Shown here: positions 49,401 to 59,822 of the stretch, piece after piece
How positions within the stretch are numbered: the stretch's first letter is position 1
Layout: every line of letters starts with the position of its first letter
Assembly: GCA_009823395.1 (NCBI GenBank)
Contig: CM020501.1
Coordinates: 6,324,361-6,388,360 of the forward strand
Reading direction: 5' to 3'
DNA length: 64,000 nt
Source: Thamnaconus septentrionalis
Taxonomy: Eukaryota; Chordata; Actinopteri; Tetraodontiformes; Monacanthidae
Notes under the pieces: generated by a model
What the model saw: only the letters and a program-made list of their open reading frames with translations
Database searches by the model: none
Told to the model about the DNA's origin: nothing
Made by a program: the position numbers and the translations under genes

Positions 49401-52400
49401 TGATGGTGCGACTTTTGGTCGGAGCTTAATAAACGACATCTGCTCATCATTCATTCTATTCTGTTTCAACTTCCTGCTTAAACTGATCCTTTAATGGACC
49501 TTCCACACATTTAGAGGAGGGGGCGTGCTGGGGGTCTGACTAACATAGCAAAGTCCTCATTTCCAAATACTGAAGCACAAGAAGCCAAGGACTTTTCTCA
49601 CAGACATGCTTGCAGTCAGAAAGTCTGTGAAGGTTCTCAGTCATCCAGGTCATCTTAAAGTGGAAGGGTTAAGTTAGGGCAACTGGACTTGTTCTCGCGG
49701 GAACAAGTCCAGTTGCCCTAACATAACCCTTCTACTTTGCAGTCAGAAAACACTGGTACTTTTGGCATCTAGTGATATATGGGACCTATAATAACTCACA
49801 TTTCATGGCTGTCAATGTACAATGTCACAGAGGGACAGATATGTGTGTGTGTGTGTGTGTGTGTGTCCTCACCAGAAGTCCCCAGGAAGAGGAGGACAGT
49901 GACCCAGTAGACCCAGAACAGCATGAGCCACACAAAGGTCCAGAGAGGCTGCAGCACCAGCAGGGGGAGGTGGATGAACACTTTGCCCGCCACGTGGAAC
50001 AGAGAGATGGTGAGCGCCACCCGCTTCCTCATGATGAGCATCACGATCAGGAGGATCACCTGCAGGGTCCGACAGGCGCCGGTAAGTGAGCCGGCGAATC
50101 CACTCAACCGGACTTAACACAGAAAACGTCGACAGAAAACCCCGACTGTCCCATCTGAACTCTGGGATTAATTTGCACGTGCTGCAAGAAAAGAGGAAAT
50201 GCTCCTGGAATGGCGAGAGACATGCGGCGCTTTCCCAGTGAGTCGTACCGTGAAGACCGTAGCCACGATAGCGTACACCAGCAGCGCCGTCACGTTGTCC
50301 GACGCCACTTGCTTTCCGAACGCCGACAGGGTGCCGCTGTCGTGGGCCTTCTTGTGGTCCACGTAGAGCCACCAGAGGACAGCCGTTCCTCCTGGAGAGC
50401 AAGGGATTGTTTTAAATCGGCACGCCGCCGCCGCAGGACACTTGCTGTTTTAATGTGCCTGCCGAGTCGTGACGGTTACCGATGGATCCGATGATCACCA
50501 GCACCGTCAAAATCCACACCAGCACTTTGGAGATGTAACGAATGACCACCATCATGATCAGGGACAGAACTGAGAGAAGAAGAAGATGGAGAGAAAACAC
50601 TTTAAAATGCAGGATGTAAAATAAACATTTCACTTCGTAGCAAATTTGTTTTGAAATACTTTGCACTGATTGCTAAGTGTTTTTTTTTTACCCATTAATT
50701 AATACAGGTATACAGCTGTAGCTTTAATCTGAATTGAACAGTCGGTAAATAAGAGGAAGAAGAAGAACACTCAGGCTCGTACACTTTCACTTCAGCTAGT
50801 CCGAAACTTGGTTGGAGTGGTTAAAAATAAAACATTATCAATGAGGTGTCAATTCGTTTCAACAATTCATTCCCACTTCTAATACCCAACAGATGCGACC
50901 GCTCATGCATTTGCTGTTATGTCTAACAGACATATATCTAAATAAAGGCATCCTAGTAGATTCACAAAAGGCAATTTTGAAGAATGATAAAAGCCTCCCT
51001 GCAGATGACTTCACCTAGAGCCAGCAAACACAGGCCCATGATGATCTCCTTGCTGGCCAAAACCCCAGCGATGACACGCGGGAGCACGGTGTTGTCGTTG
51101 ACGAACGTGGCGAAGGCCTGCATGAACTCGGCGTAGCAGGTGATGTTCTTGGGAATGCAGCGGTGGAACACCGGGATGCCTTTGCTGAAATCAACCACAG
51201 CAGTAAAGATCTGAAAGCCGAGCCGTGTTGTTTCCAGCCATTAAAGATAAATTGGCGATAAGAAGAAAAATTTCAATGCACAATTGCAATGCAATCCCGT
51301 GTCAAATCCTCAGATCTTTCCAGCCAACAATAATTAATTCTGCCTTTAACAAATATTCTATGGCAACAAGGAATGGCTGATTACCTCGGTGGAACAGGCA
51401 GCTTGGGACACTTGGTGAATCTCTCTGAGTGGCCAGTGTAGCGTGTGGGAGTAATATCATATGAGCAGAGTTGAGATCCTGTCCAAAGAATAAATAAATG
51501 AGATCCATGTTTAGATACATGCAAATATCTCAAACTATAACATTGAAGTTTTGAGGTATTGTGTGGAAATACATCTTCATCTACCATTTGGAGGAGTCAT
51601 TATTAACAGAGGTTAGTTACAGTTTTAGTTAGAGGTACTCATACACTATTTACAAAAAGTCAGGACCATAGAAAGTTAGAATAAATGGGAAATGCAAGAA
51701 GTTGACGCAATGATATCATATCACGCAAGTAGGGTCACTTGATGTGACCTTGAGGGGACACTTGAGTTTGTAATAGACAAACATCATGTTAATGCTACAC
51801 AATAAGCAGCGAACCACTGAACAGGTGGACATGTGAGTTTAGCAAATGTCAAATCACCAGTAAGTGTTGGAGTATATTTAAGGTGCAATCTGAAATTTCA
51901 TTCCAAAGTTAAATATACCTAACCCTCACATTTCTAACCATCACATTACACACCATCCTGGACATCAAATATTGCATTCATGCTTCTGCTTTGGCAGTTT
52001 TTTTTCTCACCATTATTAAGAGCAAACTGCTTTAGATCGCTGTACGTCTTCAGTTCTTCAGCTGGACATTTGGAGACACACAGGGAAATGGAGTTGATCT
52101 TCCTGTTGATGAAATCGATGTTGCAGGGGTCTAGAAAGAAAACATACCTAAAGGGAAGAGAAATGTTGCACATTTGGTTGATTAGATGGATGTTGATCAT
52201 ATTATACCACATTCTCTGAAACACAACGTCAGTTTCTGGTCAGCTGGGGCTTTTTCAGTCCTGGCAAAATAAATAAAAGATGGTGACATTTGCTGCTCTG
52301 TCACACAGATCCCCCTTTGTCGCCGGCTCGCCTTATTCAAAGCCTCCACGGGCAATCGGCCCATCAATGAAGCATGACCCATTGTTTTAGAGAAACTGGG

Positions 52401-54108
52401 ACCACGAGCTGAATGTGGATCGCAATCAACATCGCAGATGAAGAAACTGAGTGAGAAACTTTCAAAGTCAAGAATCTTGTCAGAATTTCTGTCAGCACCG
52501 TTTCATTAATACACAGTGCATAACATAGTAACGTAATGTAATGAAGCCATTCAGATACATGAATTACAATAGAAGACAGACTGACCCCGATTCACTGCAG
52601 CCTTGGAATATAGATGCAAATAAATGGATAAAAGAAATACAATTAAAAGAAAAATGAACAGCTGTAGCTGAAAGATTTCTGATGAAACGAATGAAGTAGT
52701 TGGAATATAACCAAACAACTACGAGCATGTTTACTTCACACTTAGATAAACGTAAGGAAGACTTGAGATGATGAGGTAAAAACAACTTAAGTGATCGCAA
52801 GGGCAGCAACCTTTCGCTTGTGGCTAAAGGAACAGGATCACATGATGCAACTGTTGCATGCACTCATGAAATGCAGGATGCATTTAAGTCTACTCAACGC
52901 TTAGAGTCGAGATCGAACCAAATGGAAATATAATGGAAACAAAGAGAGCATGCTGTGCATGATTAATAATACAAACAAAAAAAATGATGACTGACGTAAA
53001 TAAGATAAGGAGATAACTGGACTAACTTCTTTTCTCTCATGTCCAGGCCGCTGTGAGGCACCCCCTCAATCTTGCTGTTATTCCGACCGCAGGTATTGCC
53101 GTAGCTGTCGTACCCAGAGACCAGCCGGGAGGCAGCTCCTGTGGCTATCGGGTAGCCACATATACAAAACTGCAGACGACGGAGACAAACAACAAAGCAA
53201 AACTCACACATATTTATTGTTGCAATGTTGGCAACACAATGAAATTAGACTAGTAGGTCATATGAAACCAAGTGCCTACTTATGCATTGGTGGAACAATG
53301 TGTGTATTTTTTTTTATTTTATTTCATTTTTTGGCAATAGCTCCCTGTAAATGTTACACATGAGGCCTTATATTGCAAAACAAACAAACAAACATTACAA
53401 CAATGTAGGTAAATTCAAGAGTCTGAGACCAGTCCTGCCAGATCAGAACTAGAAATTAACAGCTAAATAATACAACTAGAAAATAAAATCACAGTACATC
53501 TCAGTTGTTGTCATTACACAACAGCAGAACTGATGTGGAGAACATAGCTCAGGGGAACTTCTCTGTAAATGCCAAAGTTACCGTTAATACAAAAAAAAAA
53601 ATCACTAATATTCATTTTCATATAAACGGGTTATAATTCATATTGCTGCAGTCTCTCAGATACAATATATAGGGTTTGAAAAGTTCAGATACATTTCGAC
53701 CTCATACTTTCTCAAACCCACTATCACTTTGTTCGGCAAAGTGGGCACTTCTATCCTGTTTTTGAAAACAAACAAACAAACAAACAAATGTCCTCCCAAT
53801 ACCCAAAGTGCACTCTCAAAAACTTTGACCATCGACGGAATACTGGGCAATTCTTTGCACTGCGACTGGGTCGCAGCCGACACTCACAAACTGAAAGAAA
53901 CTCACCATCCCGATGCAGAACAAGGTGAACAGGATGAGCCATGGGACGTCCGTGCAGCTGCGGTCCTCCAGCGGTTTCCAGTCACGCTTTCCCTGCCCAG
54001 GCATCGGTAGGTGAAGGTCAACAACAGACGGCTCTCTCACTCACACGCCTCCCTAATGCCTTTGGCGCTTCTGTGAAGCAGCAGCCGCTGCTGCTGACCC
54101 ACAACAAG

Positions 54109-54198
<90 letters not shown>

Positions 54199-54350
54199 TG
54201 GAAGCTACCACTGCAGCTCACTGCTGCCGACGCTGACTTAAACCCCTCTGCGACTCATGCATGAACACTTTTTATTTGAAGTTTGAAGACAAACGTTTTA
54301 GCCAGTGTGGCGTTCAGGCGACTTACCTCCGTGCTGCCACAACAGCCCAT
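46396..54350 (-). CDS. slc44a1: slc44a1 (choline transporter-like protein 1), 16 coding exons
   Basis: CTL1 carries choline across the plasma (and mitochondrial) membrane for phospholipid synthesis. Coding exons, 5' to 3': 54350-54327, 53992-53906, 53169-53027, 52147-52011, 51478-51385, 51184-51015, 50569-50480, 50391-50249, 50059-49873, 48465-48297, 47762-47606, 47512-47429, 47348-47211, 47125-46889, 46694-46620, 46404-46396. They sum to 1944 bases, exactly in frame: 647 residues plus stop (human about 657). It starts MGCCGSTE (Gly2, Cys3 and Cys4 are candidate lipidation sites). Landmarks: [13 protein letters not shown] (about 11-23), the extracellular loop with VFFLDPCN and sequon N175-I-T, and about ten hydrophobic segments, including [29 protein letters not shown] and [19 protein letters not shown]. 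All introns are GT-AG. The start has a strong Kozak context. Near-identity to CTL1 motifs makes the family call firm; which teleost paralogue (a or b) cannot be told. Confidence 0.95.
46620..46694 (-). CDS. slc44a1: slc44a1 coding exon 15: cytoplasmic tail
   Basis: Residues 621-645: [20 protein letters not shown] and EMSPM, the counterpart of the human EFVENSRK...ELKPM tail. The exon ends ATG|GTGAGT. If unspliced, it reads two more codons to a TGA at 46613-46611 (ending SPMVS). Confidence 0.9.
46889..47125 (-). CDS. slc44a1: slc44a1 coding exon 14
   Basis: Residues 542-620: the last membrane segments, [30 protein letters not shown] and MDKTLM. Phases 0 to 0; donor GTGAGA. Confidence 0.95.
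47211..47348 (-). CDS. slc44a1: slc44a1 coding exon 13
   Basis: Residues 496-541: [31 protein letters not shown] and [10 protein letters not shown]. Phases 0 to 0; donor GTACCA. Confidence 0.95.
47429..47512 (-). CDS. slc44a1: slc44a1 coding exon 12
   Basis: Residues 468-495: cysteine-rich [20 protein letters not shown] and KCLAYLNQ. Phases 0 to 0; donor GTGAGT. Confidence 0.94.
47606..47762 (-). CDS. slc44a1: slc44a1 coding exon 11
   Basis: Residues 415-467: [34 protein letters not shown] and YIHSQLKGK. Acceptor ATGAAG; donor GTGGGC; phases 2 to 0. Confidence 0.94.
47763..48296 (-). other. slc44a1 intron 10
   Basis: Contains a short tandem and inverted repeat at 48003-48058 built on ATAGCCATAAGCCATCC. 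No exon recognised. Confidence 0.7.
48003..48058. repeat. short tandem repeat merging into a hairpin
   Basis: Two copies of ATAGCCATAAGCCATCC are followed by an inverted copy (CATCCATAGCCAT, spacer, ATGGCTATGGATG-type). The stem is about 13-15 bases. Confidence 0.8.
48297..48465 (-). CDS. slc44a1: slc44a1 coding exon 10
   Basis: Residues 360-414: sequon N365-[22 protein letters not shown] and [10 protein letters not shown]. Phases 1 to 2; donor GTGAGG. Confidence 0.95.
48466..49872 (-). other. slc44a1 intron 9
   Basis: The 1.4-kb intron holds the 49657-49739 foldback and a short GT run at about 49843-49866 near the donor end. No exon recognised. Confidence 0.7.
49657..49739. repeat. foldback with about 38-base arms and a 5-7 base loop
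   Basis: The left arm contains GGGTTAAGTTAGGGCAACTG and runs to GGACTTGTTC. The right arm is its reverse complement with two mismatches. The loop is TCGCG-like around 49697. A very strong hairpin, presumably a small foldback/MITE or the arms of an inverted duplication. Confidence 0.9.
49873..50059 (-). CDS. slc44a1: slc44a1 coding exon 9
   Basis: Residues 297-358: [20 protein letters not shown] and [12 protein letters not shown], two or three membrane segments that are highly conserved in CTL1. Phases 0 to 1. Confidence 0.95.
50249..50391 (-). CDS. slc44a1: slc44a1 coding exon 8
   Basis: Residues 249-296: [20 protein letters not shown] and [16 protein letters not shown]. Phases 1 to 0; donor GTACGA. 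Confidence 0.95.
50480..50569 (-). CDS. slc44a1: slc44a1 coding exon 7
   Basis: Residues 219-248: the rest of membrane segment 2, RYISKVL, and segment 3. Acceptor TCTCAG; donor GTAACC; phases 1 to 1. Confidence 0.95.
50570..51014 (-). other. slc44a1 intron 6
   Basis: About 445 bases of AT-rich sequence, nothing recognised. Confidence 0.7.
51015..51184 (-). CDS. slc44a1: slc44a1 coding exon 6
   Basis: Residues 163-218: [16 protein letters not shown] with glycosylation sequon N175-I-T, then [14 protein letters not shown] at the start of membrane segment 2. Phases 2 to 1. Confidence 0.95.
51385..51478 (-). CDS. slc44a1: slc44a1 coding exon 5
   Basis: Residues 132-161: [20 protein letters not shown] followed by [10 protein letters not shown]. 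Acceptor TGGACAG; donor GTAATC; phases 1 to 2. Confidence 0.93.
51479..52010 (-). other. slc44a1 intron 4
   Basis: About 530 bases, nothing recognised. Confidence 0.7.
52011..52147 (-). CDS. slc44a1: slc44a1 coding exon 4
   Basis: Residues 86-130: [20 protein letters not shown] and a cysteine-containing loop. Acceptor CCCTTTAG; donor GTGAGA; phases 2 to 1. Confidence 0.94.
52148..53026 (-). other. slc44a1 intron 3
   Basis: AT-rich intron, no exon or element recognised. Confidence 0.7.
53027..53169 (-). CDS. slc44a1: slc44a1 coding exon 3
   Basis: Residues 38-84, with [17 protein letters not shown] at the start of the first extracellular loop. The donor is the weaker GTTAGT. Phases 0 to 2. 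Confidence 0.94.
53170..53905 (-). other. slc44a1 intron 2
   Basis: AT-rich intron with short AAAC runs near 53380 and 53770. No exon recognised. Confidence 0.7.
53906..53992 (-). CDS. slc44a1: slc44a1 coding exon 2
   Basis: Encodes [20 protein letters not shown] and the start of membrane segment 1 (residues 9-37). Acceptor CTGGGCAG; donor GTGAGT; phases 0 to 0. Confidence 0.95.
54112..54196. repeat. (CA)n microsatellite in slc44a1 intron 1
   Basis: Uninterrupted CA run of about 85 bases, the longest CA tract in the window. It lies in a 334-base first intron between coding exons 1 and 2. Confidence 0.97.
54327..54350 (-). CDS. slc44a1: slc44a1 coding exon 1
   Basis: Encodes MGCCGSTE, with Kozak GCCGCCACTATGG and donor GTAAGT (phase 0). 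The same frame is open upstream to another ATG at 54593 (see findings). Confidence 0.93.
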
Positions 54351-54650
54351 AGTGGCGGCGGTGGACGTAAACACAACTTTAGCTAACTTCGCCGTCAACA
54401 ACAACCCGCGCACATTGGTTGGCGTTGGTTCAGAGGTATTTTTAGCACGTTTCTTGTCAACCCTTTGGTCACAGATACGTTCGGCGCCGGAACACTTCCC
54501 CAATGAAGATTTTGAGGTTTGTCTACGCCCCGGCCATTTGTGGAAACCTGATTCATTTGATAACGCGGAAGAAGTTTCATGTGCTGCCTTCACGTACTGT
54601 CTGGACTATCAGAACATTAGCGCGGTGTTGTAGCTTCCATCAGGAAAACT
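54351..54650 (-). promoter_or_regulatory. slc44a1 5' UTR / proximal promoter region
   Basis: Immediately upstream of the start codon on the minus strand. The first bases are GC-rich (CCACCGCCGCCACT). No TATA box is recognised and the transcription start cannot be fixed from sequence. The minus frame is open from 54593, in phase with the start codon. Confidence 0.4.
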
Positions 54651-55262
54651 TTGGAAAGAAAACGCTTCCTTCATAGCCACATAGCTTTCCAATGAGTTGG
54701 AATAAACAGCTTACATATCCAGTAATTTCACTCCAAACAACCTATTATATCACATGCGTAAGTGCGAAGGGTAATTTGGAAGGTATTAGAATTTTTTTAT
54801 TACTAGATACCAAGGCGCTGTACGGAAGTTACAAGAGAGACCGTGAAAGCAGCACACCGTTCCCCAAAAACAGCGTGGGCAGGTTCAAATTTTGCCGCCT
54901 TTAAGTTACTTGTCAGTTTCCTATATAAATACCGCAAAGAAGTAATAGGGATTATTAACGTGATCATGATCTGCTATTAACGAAATAAGTTGAACTGTGT
55001 TTGGGTCAATGAAAGTGGATATTCAACCGTTTTGCAACAGTGCCACCCAGCGGCTGTTAGTTCACAGTGCAATCAAAGTCGGGATAAAAGGTCTTTGGTA
55101 ATATATTTTTTAATTGTTTTATAATGAATCTCCTGTACATTTAGTTTACTGTCAACCTATCTGCCTGTCCTTGACCAGTCATTGGAGGTCCGTCCAAGTC
55201 TACATGTGTTCATTGCTTCTTTCTTCAATAGAATAATTTATGTTTTTGCACGACAGCCATCA

Positions 55263-55263
<1 letters not shown>

Positions 55264-55299
<36 letters not shown>
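55264..55299. repeat. (CTA)n trinucleotide repeat
   Basis: Twelve CTA units. Confidence 0.95.
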
Positions 55300-56890
55300 G
55301 ATGCTGCTGCTTCTACTACAGGCCAATACACCCCAAAAAAAACCAAACGTTCAGTATCGCAATCTATCCAACAAAAATCAGTTTATCGATGAATGGGATT
55401 TTACTGCCCCCAGCAGTCGTTTCACTGTAATTGCAACTAGTGTTGAATTCCATCAACAAGACTACGAATCTGCATACTGCACTGGGCCGCAGAAACAGTG
55501 CTGTATGACTGCTGTGGCCACTTCAACATGACTGCCTGTCATGTCTAGAGTTTTTCATTATTTTTTTTTGACACACACGTACAGGCCAAAAATGTTAATT
55601 GTTTATCTTAACTAAATATGGATGTTGGTAACACTAAATAAGGATTTATTGTTACAAACCATGGGACCCCCCTTGCCCCCTTTTTTTTTTTTATTATTGT
55701 AATATGAGCTTGCACAAAATATGACCCTCTGGAGGAGTCAGTTGCTTGTAGCTGACCTGCTGTTCTCAAAAACCTTCTTCTTCTTTTGGGACTGCTGACC
55801 TGAACCTGAATGCTCCCTGACTGGGCTGGAATGTCTGTCCACTTCCTGAAGAAGCTGCATCTTATTTTGACTTTTCAATTGTGCCACAAAAAAGGTGTTT
55901 CTGCCTCAATATGTGGAAGTTTGGAAGAAAAGGGTAAATATTAAATAGTGATAGTCTTATCTTCCGTGTGCTTAGTGCATAATCCCTGCAGTGTTAGCCT
56001 TTTATCCACTTTGTATCTCAGACCCCTGTGCTATACACACAGGTTTTTTAACTTTTATTGTGTTGGATGTAAAGCAAAGGTAAACTGATCACATTGAGGC
56101 TGAATCAAATTCTGACCACAGAGCTTTTGGAAACGTAAGAAAATGTCCACCAGAGAGCAGGGGCAGGTGTTGGGACGTGACATTTAGAAATAAAATCCAA
56201 TTGAACATGGAGCGGAAATAGTGTGGAACTCCTTCTCATGAAATATATCAAAGTACTCTTGGCTCCCCATCTTCTGACGCTCAGTCTCAAGTATGTCCTG
56301 CCGTTGCTGCTGTGGCAACAGTGTCCAAGAACAACACGATAAGTGAGTGTAGATGCCAGTGCAGTGTGAGTTCATTAGGGTCCAGAGTGCGTCAGCGGGA
56401 CTGCGGTACGCCCCTAAACGTCCTGCAGAAACCAGAAAAACGGGATGAGCCTTTTAACTAATTTTTCCTGTATACCTGAAAAGTTCAAAAATAGCAGAAA
56501 ATGTCTGATAATGATAAAATACAATTATTTTATGTGTTTCATTTTCACAAAAGCTCTCTTGGTCACTGGGCAAGAAAATCTAAGCACAGACGGTGGTCAC
56601 TTTGAACGGTGCGCTGTCTTTTGACCTCGAGAGCTCGAGCTCATTTCATCTGTCCCAAAAACTGCTGAGCGACTGGTGTTGCAGCCTCTGCCCCGCTCTG
56701 AAGATAGGTTACGCTGCTAACTAAAGGTTTTAGCATTTGTGTAAGGGAGGGAGACAAGAGTGAGTCTCCTGTAAAAGGTTCAACGTGTCTGGGATAAGGC
56801 ATCAGCAGCAGCAGGGACGAGTTCTTTGAAACAAATGTTCTTGTCATCCGCTGGTGATTCTGGTGAGCTCGAAAATATATAACACACATT

Positions 56891-57249
56891 AGTGTTTTTC
56901 AACCCTTTTTGCGCCACGACACACTTTTTTTTACATTGAAAAATCCCATGGCACACCGCCAAACCAAAAATATTATAAAATGTCATTTCTTACCTAACAA
57001 TGACAATATAGTCTCTTAATGTATTTATACTCACTCAGTGTGAAACCTGGGCCTGTTTAGATGCACACAAAGCTGATATTCTAGGAGGAATTGAGGGAAG
57101 AAAACAGGATGACATTCTTTTTAAAGCACAGTCATCTGACAATAGAATGCTATTTTTGTAGACCAATAATTGAAATTGACTGCTTTTTTTACTTCACATC
57201 TAATGTATCAGCACACTTGTGCGCAGCGGCACAGTGGTTGAAAAACACG
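56891..57249. mobile_element. possible hAT-like element with TTTTTCAACC ends
   Basis: The left end is AGTGTTTTTCAACC. The right end is GGTTGAAAAACACG, its near-perfect inverse. No matching target duplication is visible. The internal sequence has no transposase frame. Confidence 0.5.
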
Positions 57250-58690
57250 AGCAGGCTGAAGATTTGTTCCAGCTATTATTTTGGGATGTACGTGGCATGA
57301 TAGTTTTACTTTTACTCTGCCAGATGTTACATTTCCCTTAATCCTTTTGGATTTATCCAATTTATTCAGCTGAGCACAGGAAGAGTGTTTGGAACAGGGA
57401 GGCCTTCTCTCCTGCCAAACACAGGCAAGAAATTATTTTCAATTCAAGCGGACCAATGAGATGTTCCATTGCTTGGGGATATTGATGTGTCACAAGTCAA
57501 GTGGAGTGATTGACGAGTGAATCCTGAGAGTGATGGAGAGCAGGGAGTGCAGCAGTCCCGCCGCCGTGCCGAATGTCGTTCTGAGAAGTCGCGCTGCGGC
57601 GGCGGCGGGCGGCCCTGTTGCCATCGTCCGTGTCTGTGAAAAACCGATCGGAACCCCTGTGAGTCACTCTTGTTTCTCCTCACGCTCCGCTGTTTACAAA
57701 ACGTGATTACATTTGCTCACGTGAACTGTACAGTCATCCCCGGAGAGTTTGGACTTCACGCTGCTCAGCACAAATAAGAGTGTCTGTGTTGCAGGATGTT
57801 TGCGTCCGCGCCGTCCCGCCACTGTCCCTCCAGGCCCCTTTAACCACCGCAGTCAAACAGCCAACAGATGGTGCCGCGGTAAACACGGACGGTACTTTCT
57901 CAGCGTGCAGCACAGTATTTTCCACCGTCCAAATTTAAGGCCCGGCTGACACAAATCTGTATCATTTTATTTGACGCGCCGAACGTGGATGCACAAACAT
58001 GCGGCGTCCCCCTCCAAGAAAATTAGATTATTTTAGCCTGCAGATTGTTATGGTCTGCCTTCTTAATAACTCGCACTTCCTGTTCCCACAGTTAACAGTC
58101 GCATTGTTGCGCATTATTGGCGACGCCGGGGGCCCCTCGGCTTCTCCCACGACGATTTCTTGCATTTAGACTCACGCAGGCAAAAAAAATCCCCAGATGA
58201 TTAAAGATGCTCCCTTAAAAAAAAAAAAAAAAAAAGAAAAGACAAAAAAGACCTAGACATTTCTGGAGCCAGTGACTAAACGCTCCACGTCTTCCGCTCC
58301 AGGGTAACTCAGGAATATTGAGATAGTTCCCGTCAGGCTTTTAGGCGCTAATGTTTAAAGTGGGCTGACTGGAGCACATCGGAAAAGTGTTGTTTAGACC
58401 ACAAGGCCCGGTGGCGGGTGACAGGCAAAGGATTTCAAGGATCCTGGTGTGGTTTGTTTTATTTTTAGGCGGTCACATGAGATCCTGACACTGAGTTCAG
58501 TTTTCCCTCAGGTGTAAAGGATAGCGGGATCCTTTATTACACCTTCACGCAAATGTTAGGGAAGCGCTCTGCAAAACAGTCATTTGAAGTTGGCCTTAAT
58601 GAGGGGGCATCTTCTCTGGCCAGTCTTTGTGTATCCAAGGACTCAAAGTGACTCAGTCTTAAAAAGGTTTTTTTTTTTTTCAATTACTTC

Positions 58691-58732
58691 TACACACACA
58701 CACACGCGCGCGCGCGCAGCACACACACACGT
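58691..58732. repeat. (AC)n-(GC)n-(AC)n microsatellite
   Basis: AC runs flanking a short CGCGCGCGCG core. Alternating purine-pyrimidine sequence. Confidence 0.9.
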
Positions 58733-59518
58733 CACCTATATTTTCCGACTTGGGCAAACACTGTGTGTTTTAGAGTGACTTATTTTTCCAATAATAAACT
58801 GTATCAGTGAGGAATGTGAGGCCGTTTCCTCTGGACCCTCACTGCTCCACTTAAGGAGTCAAGGGGTTGTGCAGCAGGGGATTATGGGTGAATCATGAAT
58901 AGGTCTTTCTTTACCATGCATGAGACCACTTTTGACATGTGACCGGTGATGCTGCATGCCTGTGAGAATGGGCATGCTCTGCTTTAGTGACAAGGGGGCT
59001 TCAATACAATCCCTGTAAAGATGTTCATTAATATGAGGTTTTCTGTGAAGACACCTTCATTTTTTAAATTATTTGGATTTATTTGGATTTTGAATAATTT
59101 AAGGCCATGGCATTTCTTCTCAATTTCAGACTTTTTTCAATTTATTACTGACTCTGGATTTGAGTTTGTGACACATAAAACAGGTCTTCTGAATAGTTTC
59201 TTGTGGAGAAGTCCGATCTTCTCCATCTTTCTCCATCTCTCTGCAGTCACGTTAATTTGGTGTTTCCAGCGCTGACTTATATAATTTAGTTTGGTCTGTA
59301 TTAAATACTTTTGATAACCTGACAGGCAGGTGTATGAGTGGAAACCTGAGGCCCGGTTCCACAGTTGTTACTGCACTGACTCTCACTTCCGAAACAATAT
59401 GGCCTACAAACATCCACCAGCTACTTTGCTAGATAAAATGGTCAAATGTTCATCAGTCAATCACATGGAAGCAACTCAATGAATTTTGACATGTAGACGT
59501 GGTGAAGACAACTTGCTG

Positions 59519-59822
59519 GAGCATTGGAATGAGGAACAATCGGGATTGAATGACTCTGAACGTTGTGAATTTGATTGTTGGTGGCAGACGGGCTGCAGGT
59601 CTCCAGGAGTGTTTCACACGCTGCTGATCTGCTTAGATTTTCACACATCGCAACCATCTCCAGGGTTTACAGAGAAAAGTGAACATATCCAGTGGGCCAC
59701 AGCTGTGGGGAGGAAAATGCCTTGTTGATGTCAGGGGTCAGAGGTTAGAATGGGAAGGCTGGGGGGAGACCAAAGAGAAGGCAGCGGGAATTCAAATAAC
59801 CATCGGTTACATAGTCTGCATA
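59519..59822 (+). mobile_element. Tc1-like DNA transposon relic (second copy)
   Basis: Same family and orientation as 1415-1722. GTGTTTCACACGCTGCTGATCTGC-type sequence (quoted in part: GTGTTTCACACGCTGCTGAT) corresponds to the transposase helix-turn-helix region, then GTTTACAGAGAA and CTTGTTGATGTCAGGGGTCA follow. It extends slightly further upstream than the first copy (TGAATGACTCTGAACG). Frames are broken. It is not active. Confidence 0.72.
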
